53,834 nt of DNA from positions 87,332 to 141,165 of the forward strand of contig NZ_JAHZIA010000008.1 in the NCBI RefSeq assembly GCF_019420015.1. Direction: 5' to 3'. This document shows, one piece after another, positions 24,482-34,052 of the stretch (within the stretch, counting starts at the first letter, position 1; the number at the start of each line of letters is the position of its first letter). The notes under the pieces are model-generated. The model ran no database searches, was not told the DNA's origin, and saw nothing but the letters and a program-made list of their open reading frames with translations. The DNA is from Anaerofustis sp. (GTDB lineage Bacteria > Bacillota > Clostridia > Eubacteriales > Anaerofustaceae). The translations under genes were made by a program, and so were the position numbers.

Positions 24482-24510
24482 ATTATATATTTTATTAAAC
24501 TTTTATGCAA
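24482..24510 (-). promoter_or_regulatory. Candidate promoter of sortase gene
   Basis: TTGCAT, 17-base spacer, TATAAT (complement of 24482-24487). The expected start point falls at or beside the ATG ending at 24474. Confidence 0.55.
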
Positions 24511-24524
24511 TACATTTACTGCAA

Positions 24525-24552
24525 TAAAAAAGAGAGATTTCCTCTCTTTTAT
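24525..24552 (-). terminator. Terminator of the fatty-acid operon
   Basis: AAAAGAGAG / CTCTCTTTT (24528-24536 and 24542-24550), followed on the minus strand by TTTTTTATT; overlaps the fabZ stop. Confidence 0.88.
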
Positions 24553-24977
24553 TTATCGACCGCAAACATAATTTCACCTTTTACTGCAATTTCTTCTCCG
24601 ACCATAGCAGTAGCATTGGCAAAACCAATCCCAGCCTTCATCTTTGTAAGCTCAACTTTCAAAGTAAGAACATCTCCCGGAATAACCTGCCTTTTAAAAC
24701 GCATTTCATTTACACCGGCAAGAACGGCTATTTTTCCTTTATTTTCTTCTTTTGACAAAAGTAAAACCGCTCCCGTCTGAGCCAAGGCCTCAATCATAAG
24801 AACGCCTGGCATAACATGTTTCTCAGGGAAATGCCCCATAAACTGCATCTCATTTGCGCTGATGCATTTCTTTCCTATAATTACACTATCATCTATGATT
24901 TCTTCTATTGTATCCACAAGCAAAAAAGGATATCTGTGAGGAATAATTTTTTGTATATCATTTGAATTGTATATCAT
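24549..24977 (-). CDS. fabZ: 3-hydroxyacyl-ACP dehydratase FabZ
   Basis: A 142-residue hotdog-fold dehydratase removing water from 3-hydroxyacyl-ACP in each elongation cycle. The catalytic His49 lies in GHFPEKHVMPGVL and Glu63 in MIEALAQ; PHRYPFLLVD is the usual N-terminal motif. FabZ, unlike FabA, does not isomerise, so the route to unsaturated fatty acids is not evident here. Last gene of the operon, one base after fabF. Confidence 0.98.
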   Translation of the reverse strand: MIYNSNDIQKIIPHRYPFLLVDTIEEIIDDSVIIGKKCISANEMQFMGHFPEKHVMPGVLMIEALAQTGAVLLLSKEENKGKIAVLAGVNEMRFKRQVIPGDVLTLKVELTKMKAGIGFANATAMVGEEIAVKGEIMFAVDK

Positions 24978-24978
24978 A

Positions 24979-26217
24979 TCAGTGCACCTTCTTAAATATT
25001 AATGAAGCATTATGACCTCCGAATCCCAAAGAATTGCTCATGGCGTATTCTATGTTTTCTTCTATTCCTTTATTTGGAACTATATTTAAATCACAATCTT
25101 CATCTTTGTTTTTATAATTTATGGTTGCGGGTACAAAACCTTCTTCTATAGCCTTCACCGAAATTATCGCTTCCACGGCACCCGATGCCCCAAGAAGATG
25201 TCCTGTATTTGACTTTGTTGAAGATATCTTTACGTTTGAAGCATGCTCTTTAAACGCAGTTTTAACGGCAAGGGTTTCTGTCTTGTCATTTAAAGGAGTA
25301 CTTGTTCCGTGAGCGTTTATATAATCAATAGAATCAGGTTTTATGTTCGCATCAGACATCGCTTCTGTCATGGCTCTCGCTCCGCCGCTTCCGTCATCTA
25401 TAGGAGCCGTTACATGAAAAGCATCACAGGTAGCTCCGTACCCTACTATCTCCGCATATATTTTTGCACCTCTTTTTTTTGCATGTTCGTACTCTTCAAG
25501 AAGTAATATACCTGCCCCTTCACCCATAACAAATCCACTTCTGTCTTTATCAAAAGGAATACTCGCTCTTTTTTTATCATCACCTTCATGAAGTGCTCTC
25601 ATAGACATAAATCCAGCCATGGCAAGAGGAGTTATAGAAGCTTCGCTTCCTCCTGCAAGCATCAAATCTTCATAACCGTCTTTTATCTTATGAAAAGCCT
25701 CTCCTATTGCATTGCTTGCTGCGGCACAAGCCGTAACAGTTGAAGAACAATGCCCTTTAAGGCCAAAATCAATTGCAACATTTCCTGCTGCAAGATTTAT
25801 AAGGCACATCGGTATAAAATAAGGCGAAACTTTTGAAGGTCCTCTTTTCTCCATATTGATTTGTGCATTTTCTATAGTTTCTATACCGCCTATACCGCTT
25901 GCAATTATAACTCCAAAACGATTTTTATTCACTTTTTCGAGATCTATTTTACTGTCATCCATTGCCTGCATTGCAGCTATACGAGCAAAGCTGGTAAATC
26001 TGTCATTAAATTTTATTTCTCGCTTTTTAAGATATTTTTCCATATCCAAATCTTTAACTTCACCTGCAAGCTTAACTCTGTAATCACTTGTATCAAAATG
26101 CGTTATTTTATCGATACCGCACTTCCCCTCTTTTATTCCGTTCCACATTGTTTTTACATCATTTCCTATAGGAGAAACCACTCCCAAACCGCTTATAACA
26201 ACTCTTCTTTTCATCAT
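24979..26217 (-). CDS. fabF: 3-oxoacyl-ACP synthase II FabF
   Basis: A 412-residue elongating condensing enzyme (KAS II). The Cys-His-His triad is visible: Cys164 in VTACAAASNA, His in INAHGTSTPLND and His in SNTGHLLGASG; the C-terminal NSLGFGGHNASLIF is also typical. Two adjacent ATG codons follow GGAGG; the second (26214) has better spacing, so the true protein may be one residue shorter. It is the only KAS I/II gene in the operon, as is usual with FabK-containing Firmicutes. Confidence 0.98.
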   Translation of the reverse strand: MMKRRVVISGLGVVSPIGNDVKTMWNGIKEGKCGIDKITHFDTSDYRVKLAGEVKDLDMEKYLKKREIKFNDRFTSFARIAAMQAMDDSKIDLEKVNKNRFGVIIASGIGGIETIENAQINMEKRGPSKVSPYFIPMCLINLAAGNVAIDFGLKGHCSSTVTACAAASNAIGEAFHKIKDGYEDLMLAGGSEASITPLAMAGFMSMRALHEGDDKKRASIPFDKDRSGFVMGEGAGILLLEEYEHAKKRGAKIYAEIVGYGATCDAFHVTAPIDDGSGGARAMTEAMSDANIKPDSIDYINAHGTSTPLNDKTETLAVKTAFKEHASNVKISSTKSNTGHLLGASGAVEAIISVKAIEEGFVPATINYKNKDEDCDLNIVPNKGIEENIEYAMSNSLGFGGHNASLIFKKVH

Positions 26218-26222
26218 TCCTC

Positions 26223-26966
26223 CTATATTTGCATTAACATTCCACCGTCAACATGAATAACTTGTCCTGTTATGTATCTGCTCTTATCAGAAGCCAAGAA
26301 AATCGCAAGGTTTGCAACATCTTCACTTTTGCCTGTATCATGTAAAGGTATATTATTTAATATTTCTTCTTTTGTCTTTTCGTTTAGTTCCTCTGTCATA
26401 TCGGTTTCGATAAATCCGGGAGCAATGGCATTCACACGAATACCTCTGGATGCAAGTTCTTTCGCAACAGATTTAGTAAGACCTATTACCCCTGCTTTAC
26501 TGGCTGCGTAATTTGCCTGCCCTGCATTTCCCGATATTCCAACAACGCTTGACATGTTAATTATACTTCCGCTTTTTTGTTTCATCATCTGTCTTGTAAC
26601 GTTTTTTATAGTATTAAATGTACCTTTTAAATTTACATCAATTACACTGTCAAAATCTTCTTCTTTCATCCTCAAAAGCAAATTGTCTCTTGTTATACCG
26701 GAATTATTCACCAATACATCCACTCTTCCAAAGGTTTCAACCGATTTTTTTATCAACTCTTCACTTTCTTTAAAATCCGCAACATTGGCTTTAATAGTAA
26801 TTGCATCTGCCCCAAACTTTTTACATTCTGCCATAACTTCTTCTGCTTTTTCTTTATTTCCGTTATAATTTATTACCACATTGTATCCTTCTTTTGCAAA
26901 CAAAATGGCAATAGCTCTTCCTATCCCCCTGCTTGCACCTGTTACTACTGCTGTTTTTTTATCCAT
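26223..26966 (-). CDS. fabG: 3-oxoacyl-ACP reductase FabG
   Basis: A 247-residue NADPH-dependent SDR performing the first reduction of the elongation cycle. TGASRGIGRAI binds the cofactor, then NNSG, catalytic Ser in INMSSVVG and YAASKAG (Tyr-X3-Lys), and the C-terminal GQVIHVDGGM typical of FabG. Its start shares one base with the fabD stop (TAATG), showing translational coupling inside the fatty-acid operon. Confidence 0.98.
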   Translation of the reverse strand: MDKKTAVVTGASRGIGRAIAILFAKEGYNVVINYNGNKEKAEEVMAECKKFGADAITIKANVADFKESEELIKKSVETFGRVDVLVNNSGITRDNLLLRMKEEDFDSVIDVNLKGTFNTIKNVTRQMMKQKSGSIINMSSVVGISGNAGQANYAASKAGVIGLTKSVAKELASRGIRVNAIAPGFIETDMTEELNEKTKEEILNNIPLHDTGKSEDVANLAIFLASDKSRYITGQVIHVDGGMLMQI

Positions 26967-27883
26967 TATTTTAACGCTCCTAACATTTCTTCAAGTGATT
27001 TTTTATCTTCAACACTGTAAACAGGAATAGACTTGTTTATTTTTCTCACAAACCCCTTCAAAACCTTTCCCGGACCTATTTCAACAAAAGCTTCTACTCC
27101 ATTGTCTATCATATATTCAACCATCTGCATAAAATGCACACTTGATTTTATCTGTTTAACAAGTATCTCTTTTATGTCTCCGTCATATGTTTTACCTGTC
27201 ACATTGTATACCACAGGAATTTCAGGTGTTTCTACACGAACACCATCCAATACTTTCTTTAACTCTTTTGATGCATCCTCAAGTAAAGAAGAATGAAAAG
27301 CACCGCTTACATTAAGAGGAATAAGTCTTCTCGCACCTTTTTCCTTTAATATTTCACAGGCTTTATCCACTGCTTTTATTTCACCGGTTATAACAGTCTG
27401 AGCAGGAGAATTATAATTGGCAACTTCACATACACCTTCGTCTTCTGCTTCTGTACAAACTTGTTTGATTACATCTTTATCAAAATTCATAACAGCAACC
27501 ATCTTAGATGTACCCTTTGGGAGAGCATTTGACATTATTATTCCTCTTTGCCTTACTAAATTCACAGCATCATTCAACGAAAATGCCTTACTAAAGCAAA
27601 GAGCAGAATACTCGCCTAAAGACAATCCACATACATAACTCGGAACAATACCTTTTGATTTTATTACATTTGCTATAGCAATTGATGTAACAAGTATTGC
27701 ACTTTGAGAATACGCAGTATCATCAAGCTGCTCCTTAGGTCCGTTAAAACATAAATCTTTTACATCAAAATCGAGAGAAACACTGTCAAAAACTTCCCTG
27801 GCTTCAATGTAATTATCATACAAATCCTTACCCATACCTACATTCTGACTTCCCTGTCCCGCAAATAAAAATCCTATTTTCAT
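26966..27883 (-). CDS. fabD: Malonyl-CoA:ACP transacylase FabD
   Basis: A 305-residue transacylase loading malonyl groups on ACP. FAGQGSQNVGMG at the N-terminus, the nucleophile Ser88 in GLSLGEYSAL, and the catalytic His in VSGAFHSSLL are all conserved. It lies between the NMO-type flavoprotein and fabG with immediate junctions on both sides. Confidence 0.98.
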   Translation of the reverse strand: MKIGFLFAGQGSQNVGMGKDLYDNYIEAREVFDSVSLDFDVKDLCFNGPKEQLDDTAYSQSAILVTSIAIANVIKSKGIVPSYVCGLSLGEYSALCFSKAFSLNDAVNLVRQRGIIMSNALPKGTSKMVAVMNFDKDVIKQVCTEAEDEGVCEVANYNSPAQTVITGEIKAVDKACEILKEKGARRLIPLNVSGAFHSSLLEDASKELKKVLDGVRVETPEIPVVYNVTGKTYDGDIKEILVKQIKSSVHFMQMVEYMIDNGVEAFVEIGPGKVLKGFVRKINKSIPVYSVEDKKSLEEMLGALK

Positions 27884-28971
27884 TAAATATTCTCCTTTAG
27901 TTTTTGATTTGCTTCCTTTAAAAGCTCACTTATAAGATTATGAACTGTAGTCATTTCATTTATCCTATAAGCATTACTCCCTACAAAAACAAGTCCTTTT
28001 TCTACATTCCCTTTTACGGATTGTATAAGAGCCTGAGAAATACAATAAGGGGTATCCTGAGGGTTACATAACGACAAACAGTTATAACATGAAGACATAC
28101 ATATATTTCCTCTCTTCTCCACTTCCCTCATGAAGGAATTCATTATTCCTCTTCCCGGAAACCCTGTAGGACTTTTTACAATAGCAATATCCTCTTTTTT
28201 ACAATTAATGACCATATCCTTAAATGCTCTGCTTGCATCACATTCTTCTGTTGCAATAAATCTCGTACCCATTTGTACTCCATCGGCTCCCAATTGCAAA
28301 TAATTGGCAATGTCGCTCCCCGTAAATATTCCCCCTGCAACAAAAACAGGAATATTCTTGGAATATTCTTTTTCAAAAGGAGCAAGTTCTTTTTTTACGT
28401 CAGATAAAATCTTACTAAGACTTTCACACGTACCGTCCAATAAATCATTTCTTTTAAATCCAAGATGCCCTCCGGCTTCACTTCCTTCTATTACCACAAA
28501 ATCCGGCACGGTTTTATGTCGCTTATCCCACCTTTTCAAAATAAGCCTTATAGCCCGTCCGCTAGAAACGATGGGAGCGAGCAATATACTTTTATCACTC
28601 ACAAGCTTTGGAAGATCCAAAGGTAGTCCGGCACCTGAAATTATGGCATCAACTTTAGCCTTTACGGCTGCCTTTACATACTCTGCATAATCTTTACTTG
28701 CAACCATAATATTTATTCCAAGTAAACCTTTTCGGCCACTTATTGCCCTTGCCTTTTTTGATTCTTCCATAATAGCGTCAATGTTACACTTTAACGAATT
28801 TTTGTTAAAATCTTCTTTTCTGTATCCCGGATGCGCAGCACTTAAAACACCCATAGCCCCTTCTTTCATAACACTGCCGGCTAATGACGATAAAGATACT
28901 CCAACCCCCATACCTCCTTGTATAATGGGAACTTTTAGTATTTTATCTTTTATTTTTACTTCTTTTAACAT
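27883..28971 (-). CDS. Nitronate monooxygenase/FabK-family flavoprotein with cysteine-rich insert
   Basis: A 362-residue FMN-binding TIM barrel of the NMO/2-nitropropane dioxygenase family that also includes FabK. Visible are IIQGGMGVGVS, the EGSEAGGHLG loop with the family His, and the FMN-phosphate region FVAGGIF and GADGVQMGTRF. Unlike the FabK next to it, it carries a cysteine-rich segment near the C-terminus (ICMSSCYNCLSLCNP, then YC). This might hold metal or an Fe-S cluster; that is inference. It sits between fabK and fabD in the operon, so it probably acts in lipid synthesis or as an accessory reductase, but its substrate is unknown. Confidence 0.85.
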   Translation of the reverse strand: MLKEVKIKDKILKVPIIQGGMGVGVSLSSLAGSVMKEGAMGVLSAAHPGYRKEDFNKNSLKCNIDAIMEESKKARAISGRKGLLGINIMVASKDYAEYVKAAVKAKVDAIISGAGLPLDLPKLVSDKSILLAPIVSSGRAIRLILKRWDKRHKTVPDFVVIEGSEAGGHLGFKRNDLLDGTCESLSKILSDVKKELAPFEKEYSKNIPVFVAGGIFTGSDIANYLQLGADGVQMGTRFIATEECDASRAFKDMVINCKKEDIAIVKSPTGFPGRGIMNSFMREVEKRGNICMSSCYNCLSLCNPQDTPYCISQALIQSVKGNVEKGLVFVGSNAYRINEMTTVHNLISELLKEANQKLKENI

Positions 28972-28977
28972 TTATAA

Positions 28978-29922
28978 TCATAACTCCTTATGTTTATCTA
29001 TTAAGATTTCAAGTTCTTTTTTTGAATTTTCGACAATATCAATTAAAACTTCTTCTATTGTACGAACCTCATTTACCATCCCCGCAACCTGTCCCATCAT
29101 AACAGATCCCGTTACGGTATCACCGTCAAACACAGCTCTTCGAAGTCCGCCTAAAGTAAGTTTCTCAAGCTCTTCTCTGCTCCCGGCTTCAGATTCAATC
29201 TTTACATATTGTCTGCTCATTCTGTTTTTAAGAACTCTCACTGGCGCCCCCAGACTCTTTCCGGTAACAATCGTATCCGTATCCTTAGCTTTCAAAACTG
29301 CCTTTTTATAATTTTCATGAATAGGACATTCCTCTGTCGCCAAAAGACATGTTCCTACCTGTACTCCGACTGCGCCAAGGGCTAGAGCGGCATTAAAGCC
29401 TCTTGCATCCGCTATTCCCCCCGCGGCAATTACGGGAATGCTTACTGCATCCACAACTTGAGGCACAAGACTCATGGTTGTCTGCTCTCCCACATGTCCT
29501 CCAGACTCTCCGCCTTCCGCAATTATTCCGTCAACACCAGCTCTTTCAAGTCTCTTCGCAAGTGCCACACTCGGGGTTATCGGAAAGACTTTTGTGCCGG
29601 CTTTTTTTAACATTTCCACATACTTACCGGGATTCCCTGCCCCAGTTGTTACAACACAAACCTTTTCTTCACATATCATATTCATAATATCATCCGTTTC
29701 AGGATTCATCATCATAACATTAACTCCAAAAGGTTTATCGGTTAACTTTTTACATTTTCTTATTTCATCTCTTGCCTGTGAACATGTCATTGCCCCGGTT
29801 GCAATTATCCCGAGTCCGCCAGCATTACTGACGCTTGCGGCAAATTCCGCAGTTGCAATATTGGCCATAGCACCTTGTATAATCGGATATTTTATATCTA
29901 AAATTTTATTTAACATTGTCAT
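28978..29922 (-). CDS. fabK: Enoyl-ACP reductase II FabK
   Basis: A 314-residue FMN-dependent enoyl-ACP reductase that completes the elongation cycle and is not inhibited by triclosan. The barrel begins with DIKYPIIQGAMANIA, the AEGGESGGHVGE loop carries the active-site His, and PVIAAGGIADARG with GAVGVQVGTCLLATEEC forms the FMN site. No FabI is present in the window, so FabK appears to be the operon enoyl reductase. It is six bases upstream of the paralogous NMO-type gene. Confidence 0.95.
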   Translation of the reverse strand: MTMLNKILDIKYPIIQGAMANIATAEFAASVSNAGGLGIIATGAMTCSQARDEIRKCKKLTDKPFGVNVMMMNPETDDIMNMICEEKVCVVTTGAGNPGKYVEMLKKAGTKVFPITPSVALAKRLERAGVDGIIAEGGESGGHVGEQTTMSLVPQVVDAVSIPVIAAGGIADARGFNAALALGAVGVQVGTCLLATEECPIHENYKKAVLKAKDTDTIVTGKSLGAPVRVLKNRMSRQYVKIESEAGSREELEKLTLGGLRRAVFDGDTVTGSVMMGQVAGMVNEVRTIEEVLIDIVENSKKELEILIDKHKEL

Positions 29923-29931
29923 AACTATTAC

Positions 29932-30900
29932 CTACATTTCGATATAACCGGAAGCATACGTAAATCCTGCTCCAAAGCCAATCAAAACAATTTTTGCTCC
30001 TTCTCTGATTAATCCTTTTTCTTTTGCTTCTGCAAGTGCTATTGCAACACTTGCTGCCGATGTATTTCCATACTTATCTAAATTTATGTATACTTTTTTT
30101 TCATCAATATTCAACTTTTTAATAACATGTTTTATAATTCTGTAGTTCGCCTGATGAGGAATAAAAAGGTCAATATCTTCAATTGATTTATTTGCCTTAT
30201 TTAAGGCTTCACTCAATGCTTCACTCATAGCCCTCACGGCAAAACGAAAAACATCGTTTCCTGCCATTTCTATTTGTCCGGTAATTCTCGGCTCGTTTTT
30301 CAACAAAGATTTTAAATCCACACCTTTTATTTTTAACTTACCTTCACTGTCACCCTCGGCGTTAGCATAATAATACATATTGTTTTCCGTTTTCTCTTTT
30401 CTCATGATTACAGCACCAGCTCCGTCACCGAAAAGAACGCACGTACTTCGATCGGTCCAATCTATAAACTTACTTAGCGTCTCCGCACCTATTACAAGTG
30501 CACATTTATACTCACTTAACATAAATGAAGCTATCTGCAATGAATACAAAAATCCGCTGCATGCAGCACTTATATCAAACGCCATAACATGTTTATCATT
30601 AAGCCCCAATCTCTCCTGAATCAAACACGCTGTTGAAGGTGTCATATTATCAGGGGTACATGTGGCACATACAATTAAGTCTATATCCCCCTTATCAATG
30701 CCCGCATCGTCTATTGCTTTCACAGCCGCATTATAAGCTATATCACTCGTATTCTCATTTGTACTTATGTATCGGCTCCTAATACCCGAACGACTCTTTA
30801 TCCATTCATCACTTGTATCTACTGTATTTTCAAGATCGTGGTTTGTTATTAAATTCTCAGGAACATAATAACCATACCCGATAATTTTCCTGTTTTTCAT
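29932..30900 (-). CDS. fabH: 3-oxoacyl-ACP synthase III FabH
   Basis: A 322-residue KAS III that starts fatty-acid synthesis by condensing an acyl-CoA with malonyl-ACP. The Cys-His-Asn triad is visible: Cys in DISAACSGF, His in IPHQANYRI, Asn in YGNTSAAS; the C-terminal IGFGAGFTYASG is typical. Start ATG 30900 is chosen; a TTG two codons upstream overlaps the accA stop and is less likely. Two bases separate it from accA. Confidence 0.98.
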   Translation of the reverse strand: MKNRKIIGYGYYVPENLITNHDLENTVDTSDEWIKSRSGIRSRYISTNENTSDIAYNAAVKAIDDAGIDKGDIDLIVCATCTPDNMTPSTACLIQERLGLNDKHVMAFDISAACSGFLYSLQIASFMLSEYKCALVIGAETLSKFIDWTDRSTCVLFGDGAGAVIMRKEKTENNMYYYANAEGDSEGKLKIKGVDLKSLLKNEPRITGQIEMAGNDVFRFAVRAMSEALSEALNKANKSIEDIDLFIPHQANYRIIKHVIKKLNIDEKKVYINLDKYGNTSAASVAIALAEAKEKGLIREGAKIVLIGFGAGFTYASGYIEM

Positions 30901-30902
30901 AA

Positions 30903-31826
30903 TCAAATCATTCCTATTTTTCGATATTTTAAATATCTTTCTCTGATTAATTGCCTGTCTTTTTTATTAATAAGCTCAGACAATTCTTTTTTTATATATA
31001 CTGCCACTTGTGCAGCTACATACTCAAGCCCGTTTTGAGCACCTCCAAGAGGTTCTTTTATTATATGATCTATGACCCCTTTTTCATATAAGTCAAAAGA
31101 GGTAAGCTTCATATACCTGCTGGCTTCTTCAGCTCTGCTTTCATCTTTCCACAAAATACTGGCAAATCCTTCAGGCGATAAAACAGAATATATTGCATTT
31201 TCAAGCATAACTATTCTGTCAGCAACACTAAGCGCCAAAGCGCCACCGCTGCCGCCTTCGGAAATAACTATACTGATAACGGGAGTTTTTATATTAGAAA
31301 ACTCGTAAAGACATTTTGCAATTGCTTCCGCCTGCCCTCTTTCTTCTGCACCTTTCCCGGGATATGCACCTGCCGTATCAACAATATTTATTATAGGCCT
31401 GTGAAACTTTTCGGCTTCTTTTGCAAGCCTCATAGCCTTTCTATATCCCTCGGGGTTCATCATGCCGAAATTTCTTTTTAGATTTTCTTCCAAAGTCTTG
31501 CCTTTTGCCTGAGCCAGAACAGTAACGGGAACCCCATTAAACATTCCTATTCCACCTATCAAAGCTTTGTCATCGGCAAATAATCTGTCACCGTGGAGTT
31601 CATAAAAATTTTCAAATAACAATGATATGTAATCCGTTGCTTTTGGTCTGTCTTGATGTCTGGCAAGGTACACCCTATCCCAAGGCTCCAAATTATTGTA
31701 AGCTTCCTTTTTTAACTTTAATATCTCTTTGTTTATAATGTCATATTCATCCATGCTTGCAGGCTCAAGTGCTGCTTTTTTTGCCTCAAGTTCTCTTATT
31801 TTTATTTCACATTCTCTTATATTCAT
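30903..31826 (-). CDS. accA: Acetyl-CoA carboxylase carboxyltransferase alpha
   Basis: A 307-residue alpha subunit of the carboxyltransferase that moves CO2 from carboxybiotin to acetyl-CoA. The helical N-terminus (IRELEAKKAALEP), the biotin-binding ARHQDRPKATDYI segment and the crotonase-fold core with INIVDTAGAYPGKGAEERGQ and SEGGSGGALAL are conserved. Its start overlaps the accD stop by one base. It forms an alpha2beta2 complex with AccD. Confidence 0.98.
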   Translation of the reverse strand: MNIRECEIKIRELEAKKAALEPASMDEYDIINKEILKLKKEAYNNLEPWDRVYLARHQDRPKATDYISLLFENFYELHGDRLFADDKALIGGIGMFNGVPVTVLAQAKGKTLEENLKRNFGMMNPEGYRKAMRLAKEAEKFHRPIINIVDTAGAYPGKGAEERGQAEAIAKCLYEFSNIKTPVISIVISEGGSGGALALSVADRIVMLENAIYSVLSPEGFASILWKDESRAEEASRYMKLTSFDLYEKGVIDHIIKEPLGGAQNGLEYVAAQVAVYIKKELSELINKKDRQLIRERYLKYRKIGMI

Positions 31827-32698
31827 TATTGAGCTCCTTTATGAAAGACAATAAGATCATATAAGGTCTTTTTCATGTCTTTTCTGTTTACAACCATATC
31901 CACAAAACCTTTTTCAAGTAAAAATTCCGCTCTTTGAAATTCCTTTGGCAATGTTTCTTTTATGGTATTTTCAATCACTCTTTTTCCCGCAAATCCGATA
32001 AGAGCATCCGGCTCTGCAATTATTATATCTCCAAGCATTGCAAAAGAGGCACTTACTCCACCTGTCGTAGGATGTGTAATAAGAGATATATAAAATCCGC
32101 CTGCATCTGAAAATCTTTTTAATGCCATACTCGTTTTTGCCATCTGCATAAGAGAAACAATTCCTTCCTGCATTCTGGCTCCGCCGCTGGTAGAGCTTAT
32201 AAGCAAAGGAAGATTTCTTTTCATGGCGTATTCCGTTATTCTGGTAATCTTTTCACCAACAACTTGCCCCATACTTCCCATCATAAAGTTGCTGTCCATT
32301 ACAGCCATTGCAACTCTTTCTCCGTTTATTTTTCCTATACCTGTAATAACAGCTTCATGAAGCCCCGTACTCTTTTTGCTTTTATCCAATTTTTGTGTGT
32401 ACCCCGGGAAATCTTCAGTATTTATGCTTTCAAGATTCTTATCAATCTCTCTAAAAGTTCTATTATCGGTAAGCTGCCTTATTCTTTCTCTTGCACTTAT
32501 TTTTAAATGATGACCGCAATTAGGGCAAACATAAAAATTTTTCATCATTTCTTCATAAGGAGTATTCTTATGACATATCTCACAGTTTTTCACAAGATTT
32601 TCAGGAACTTCTTTGCGTATTGTTTCATTTGATTTCTTTATTCTTCTGGATTTAAAAAGCTCAAGTCTTTCTTGTCTTTTCTTAAATAAGTTCTCCAC
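31826..32698 (-). CDS. accD: Acetyl-CoA carboxylase carboxyltransferase beta
   Basis: A 290-residue beta subunit of the carboxyltransferase. The N-terminal zinc ribbon is present (CEICHKNTPYEEM...CPNCGHH), followed by the crotonase-fold core with LLISSTSGGARMQEGI and GGVSASFAMLGD. It overlaps the 3' end of accC by 17 bases, so translation of the two is probably coupled. Confidence 0.98.
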   Translation of the reverse strand: MENLFKKRQERLELFKSRRIKKSNETIRKEVPENLVKNCEICHKNTPYEEMMKNFYVCPNCGHHLKISARERIRQLTDNRTFREIDKNLESINTEDFPGYTQKLDKSKKSTGLHEAVITGIGKINGERVAMAVMDSNFMMGSMGQVVGEKITRITEYAMKRNLPLLISSTSGGARMQEGIVSLMQMAKTSMALKRFSDAGGFYISLITHPTTGGVSASFAMLGDIIIAEPDALIGFAGKRVIENTIKETLPKEFQRAEFLLEKGFVDMVVNRKDMKKTLYDLIVFHKGAQ

Positions 32699-34052
32699 TT
32701 TGTTCCTCCAACTCCTTTAAAAATTCGTCAAAAAAACCTGTATCATAATTGCCTTCTATAAACCTCTTGTTATGAAGCACCAAATAATGAAACTCGATAT
32801 TTGTTTTTACTCCGTCTATTATCAATTCTTCCAACGCTACTCTCATCTTTTTTATGCATTCAAGCCTTGTCGGTGCAAATGCAATCAACTTCAAAATCAT
32901 CGAATCATAAAACGGCGGTATCTCATATCCCGTATAAACTGCGCTGTCTATTCTTATACCACGCCCTCCGGGAAGATGCAGAAATTTTATCTTTCCGCCA
33001 GAAGGCGTAAAATACCTCTCAACATCTTCAGCATTTATTCTGCATTCAATGGCATACCCGTTTTGCTTTATATCTTCCTGCCTTAAAGACAGTTTCTGTC
33101 CACTTGCAATCTTTATCTGCTGCTTTACTATATCTACAGCGCTTATCATCTCAGTAATAGGATGTTCAACCTGAATCCTGGTATTCATTTCCATAAAATA
33201 ATACTTGCCGCTTTTATCCAAAAGAAATTCGATTGTTCCGACATTATCATATCCAACATATTTGCATGCTTTTATTGCGTCCTGTATCATGGATTTCCTG
33301 ATTTCTTCTTTTAATATATGACACGGCGCTTCTTCTATAAGTTTTTGATTTCTTCTTTGAAAAGAACAATCCCTTTCAAATAAATGAATAACATTTCCGT
33401 ACTTATCACCTATAAGCTGTATTTCTATATGCTTGGGACTTTCGATATACTTTTCCAGATACACATCACCGTCCCCAAAGCAAGCCTTGGCTTCGGCAGA
33501 TGCACTGTTAAAACTCTCCTCAAAATCCCCCTCTTTTCTTACAATCCTCATCCCTCTGCCCCCTCCGCCATTGCTGGCTTTTATTATAACGGGATAAGTA
33601 ATCTCTTTTGCCAGTTTTATTCCTTCGGTAACACTCGGTACAACTTCTTTGGAACCGGGTACAACGGGAACGCCCGCTTCAATCATTATCTCTCTTGCTT
33701 TGCTTTTATTTCCGAGTTTTTCTATTGTTTCCGGATTAGGTCCTATAAAAACAAGTCCACAACCTTCTACAAGTCTGGCAAAAGTCGGGTTTTCGCTTAA
33801 AAACCCGAAACCGGGATGGATTGCATCACATCCGCTTTGACATGCAGCTTCTATAATATTACTCATATTAAGATAACTGTCCACCGACTTTGCAGGCCCT
33901 ATACAAACCGCTTCATCGGCAATTTGCACATGAAGAGCGTCTTTATCAGCCACAGAATAGACCGCAACGGTTTTTATACCCATTTCTTTACATGTTCTTA
34001 TTATTCTTACTGCAATTTCTCCTCTGTTTGCAATTAAAATTTTCTTAATCAT
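32682..34052 (-). CDS. accC: Biotin carboxylase AccC
   Basis: A 456-residue ATP-grasp enzyme that carboxylates the biotin of AccB. KILIANRGEIAVRIIRTC at the N-terminus, HPGFGFLSEN, the glycine-rich ATP lid ASNGGGGRGMR, and EMNTRIQVEHPITE with RINAED are all family hallmarks. Length is standard. Directly follows accB with no gap. Confidence 0.98.
   Translation of the reverse strand: MIKKILIANRGEIAVRIIRTCKEMGIKTVAVYSVADKDALHVQIADEAVCIGPAKSVDSYLNMSNIIEAACQSGCDAIHPGFGFLSENPTFARLVEGCGLVFIGPNPETIEKLGNKSKAREIMIEAGVPVVPGSKEVVPSVTEGIKLAKEITYPVIIKASNGGGGRGMRIVRKEGDFEESFNSASAEAKACFGDGDVYLEKYIESPKHIEIQLIGDKYGNVIHLFERDCSFQRRNQKLIEEAPCHILKEEIRKSMIQDAIKACKYVGYDNVGTIEFLLDKSGKYYFMEMNTRIQVEHPITEMISAVDIVKQQIKIASGQKLSLRQEDIKQNGYAIECRINAEDVERYFTPSGGKIKFLHLPGGRGIRIDSAVYTGYEIPPFYDSMILKLIAFAPTRLECIKKMRVALEELIIDGVKTNIEFHYLVLHNKRFIEGNYDTGFFDEFLKELEEQSGELI

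Noticed and set aside
28781..29311. 176-codon plus-strand frame opposite fabK and the NMO gene
   Set aside because: Shadow of two well-conserved genes; it spans their junction without any start signal.
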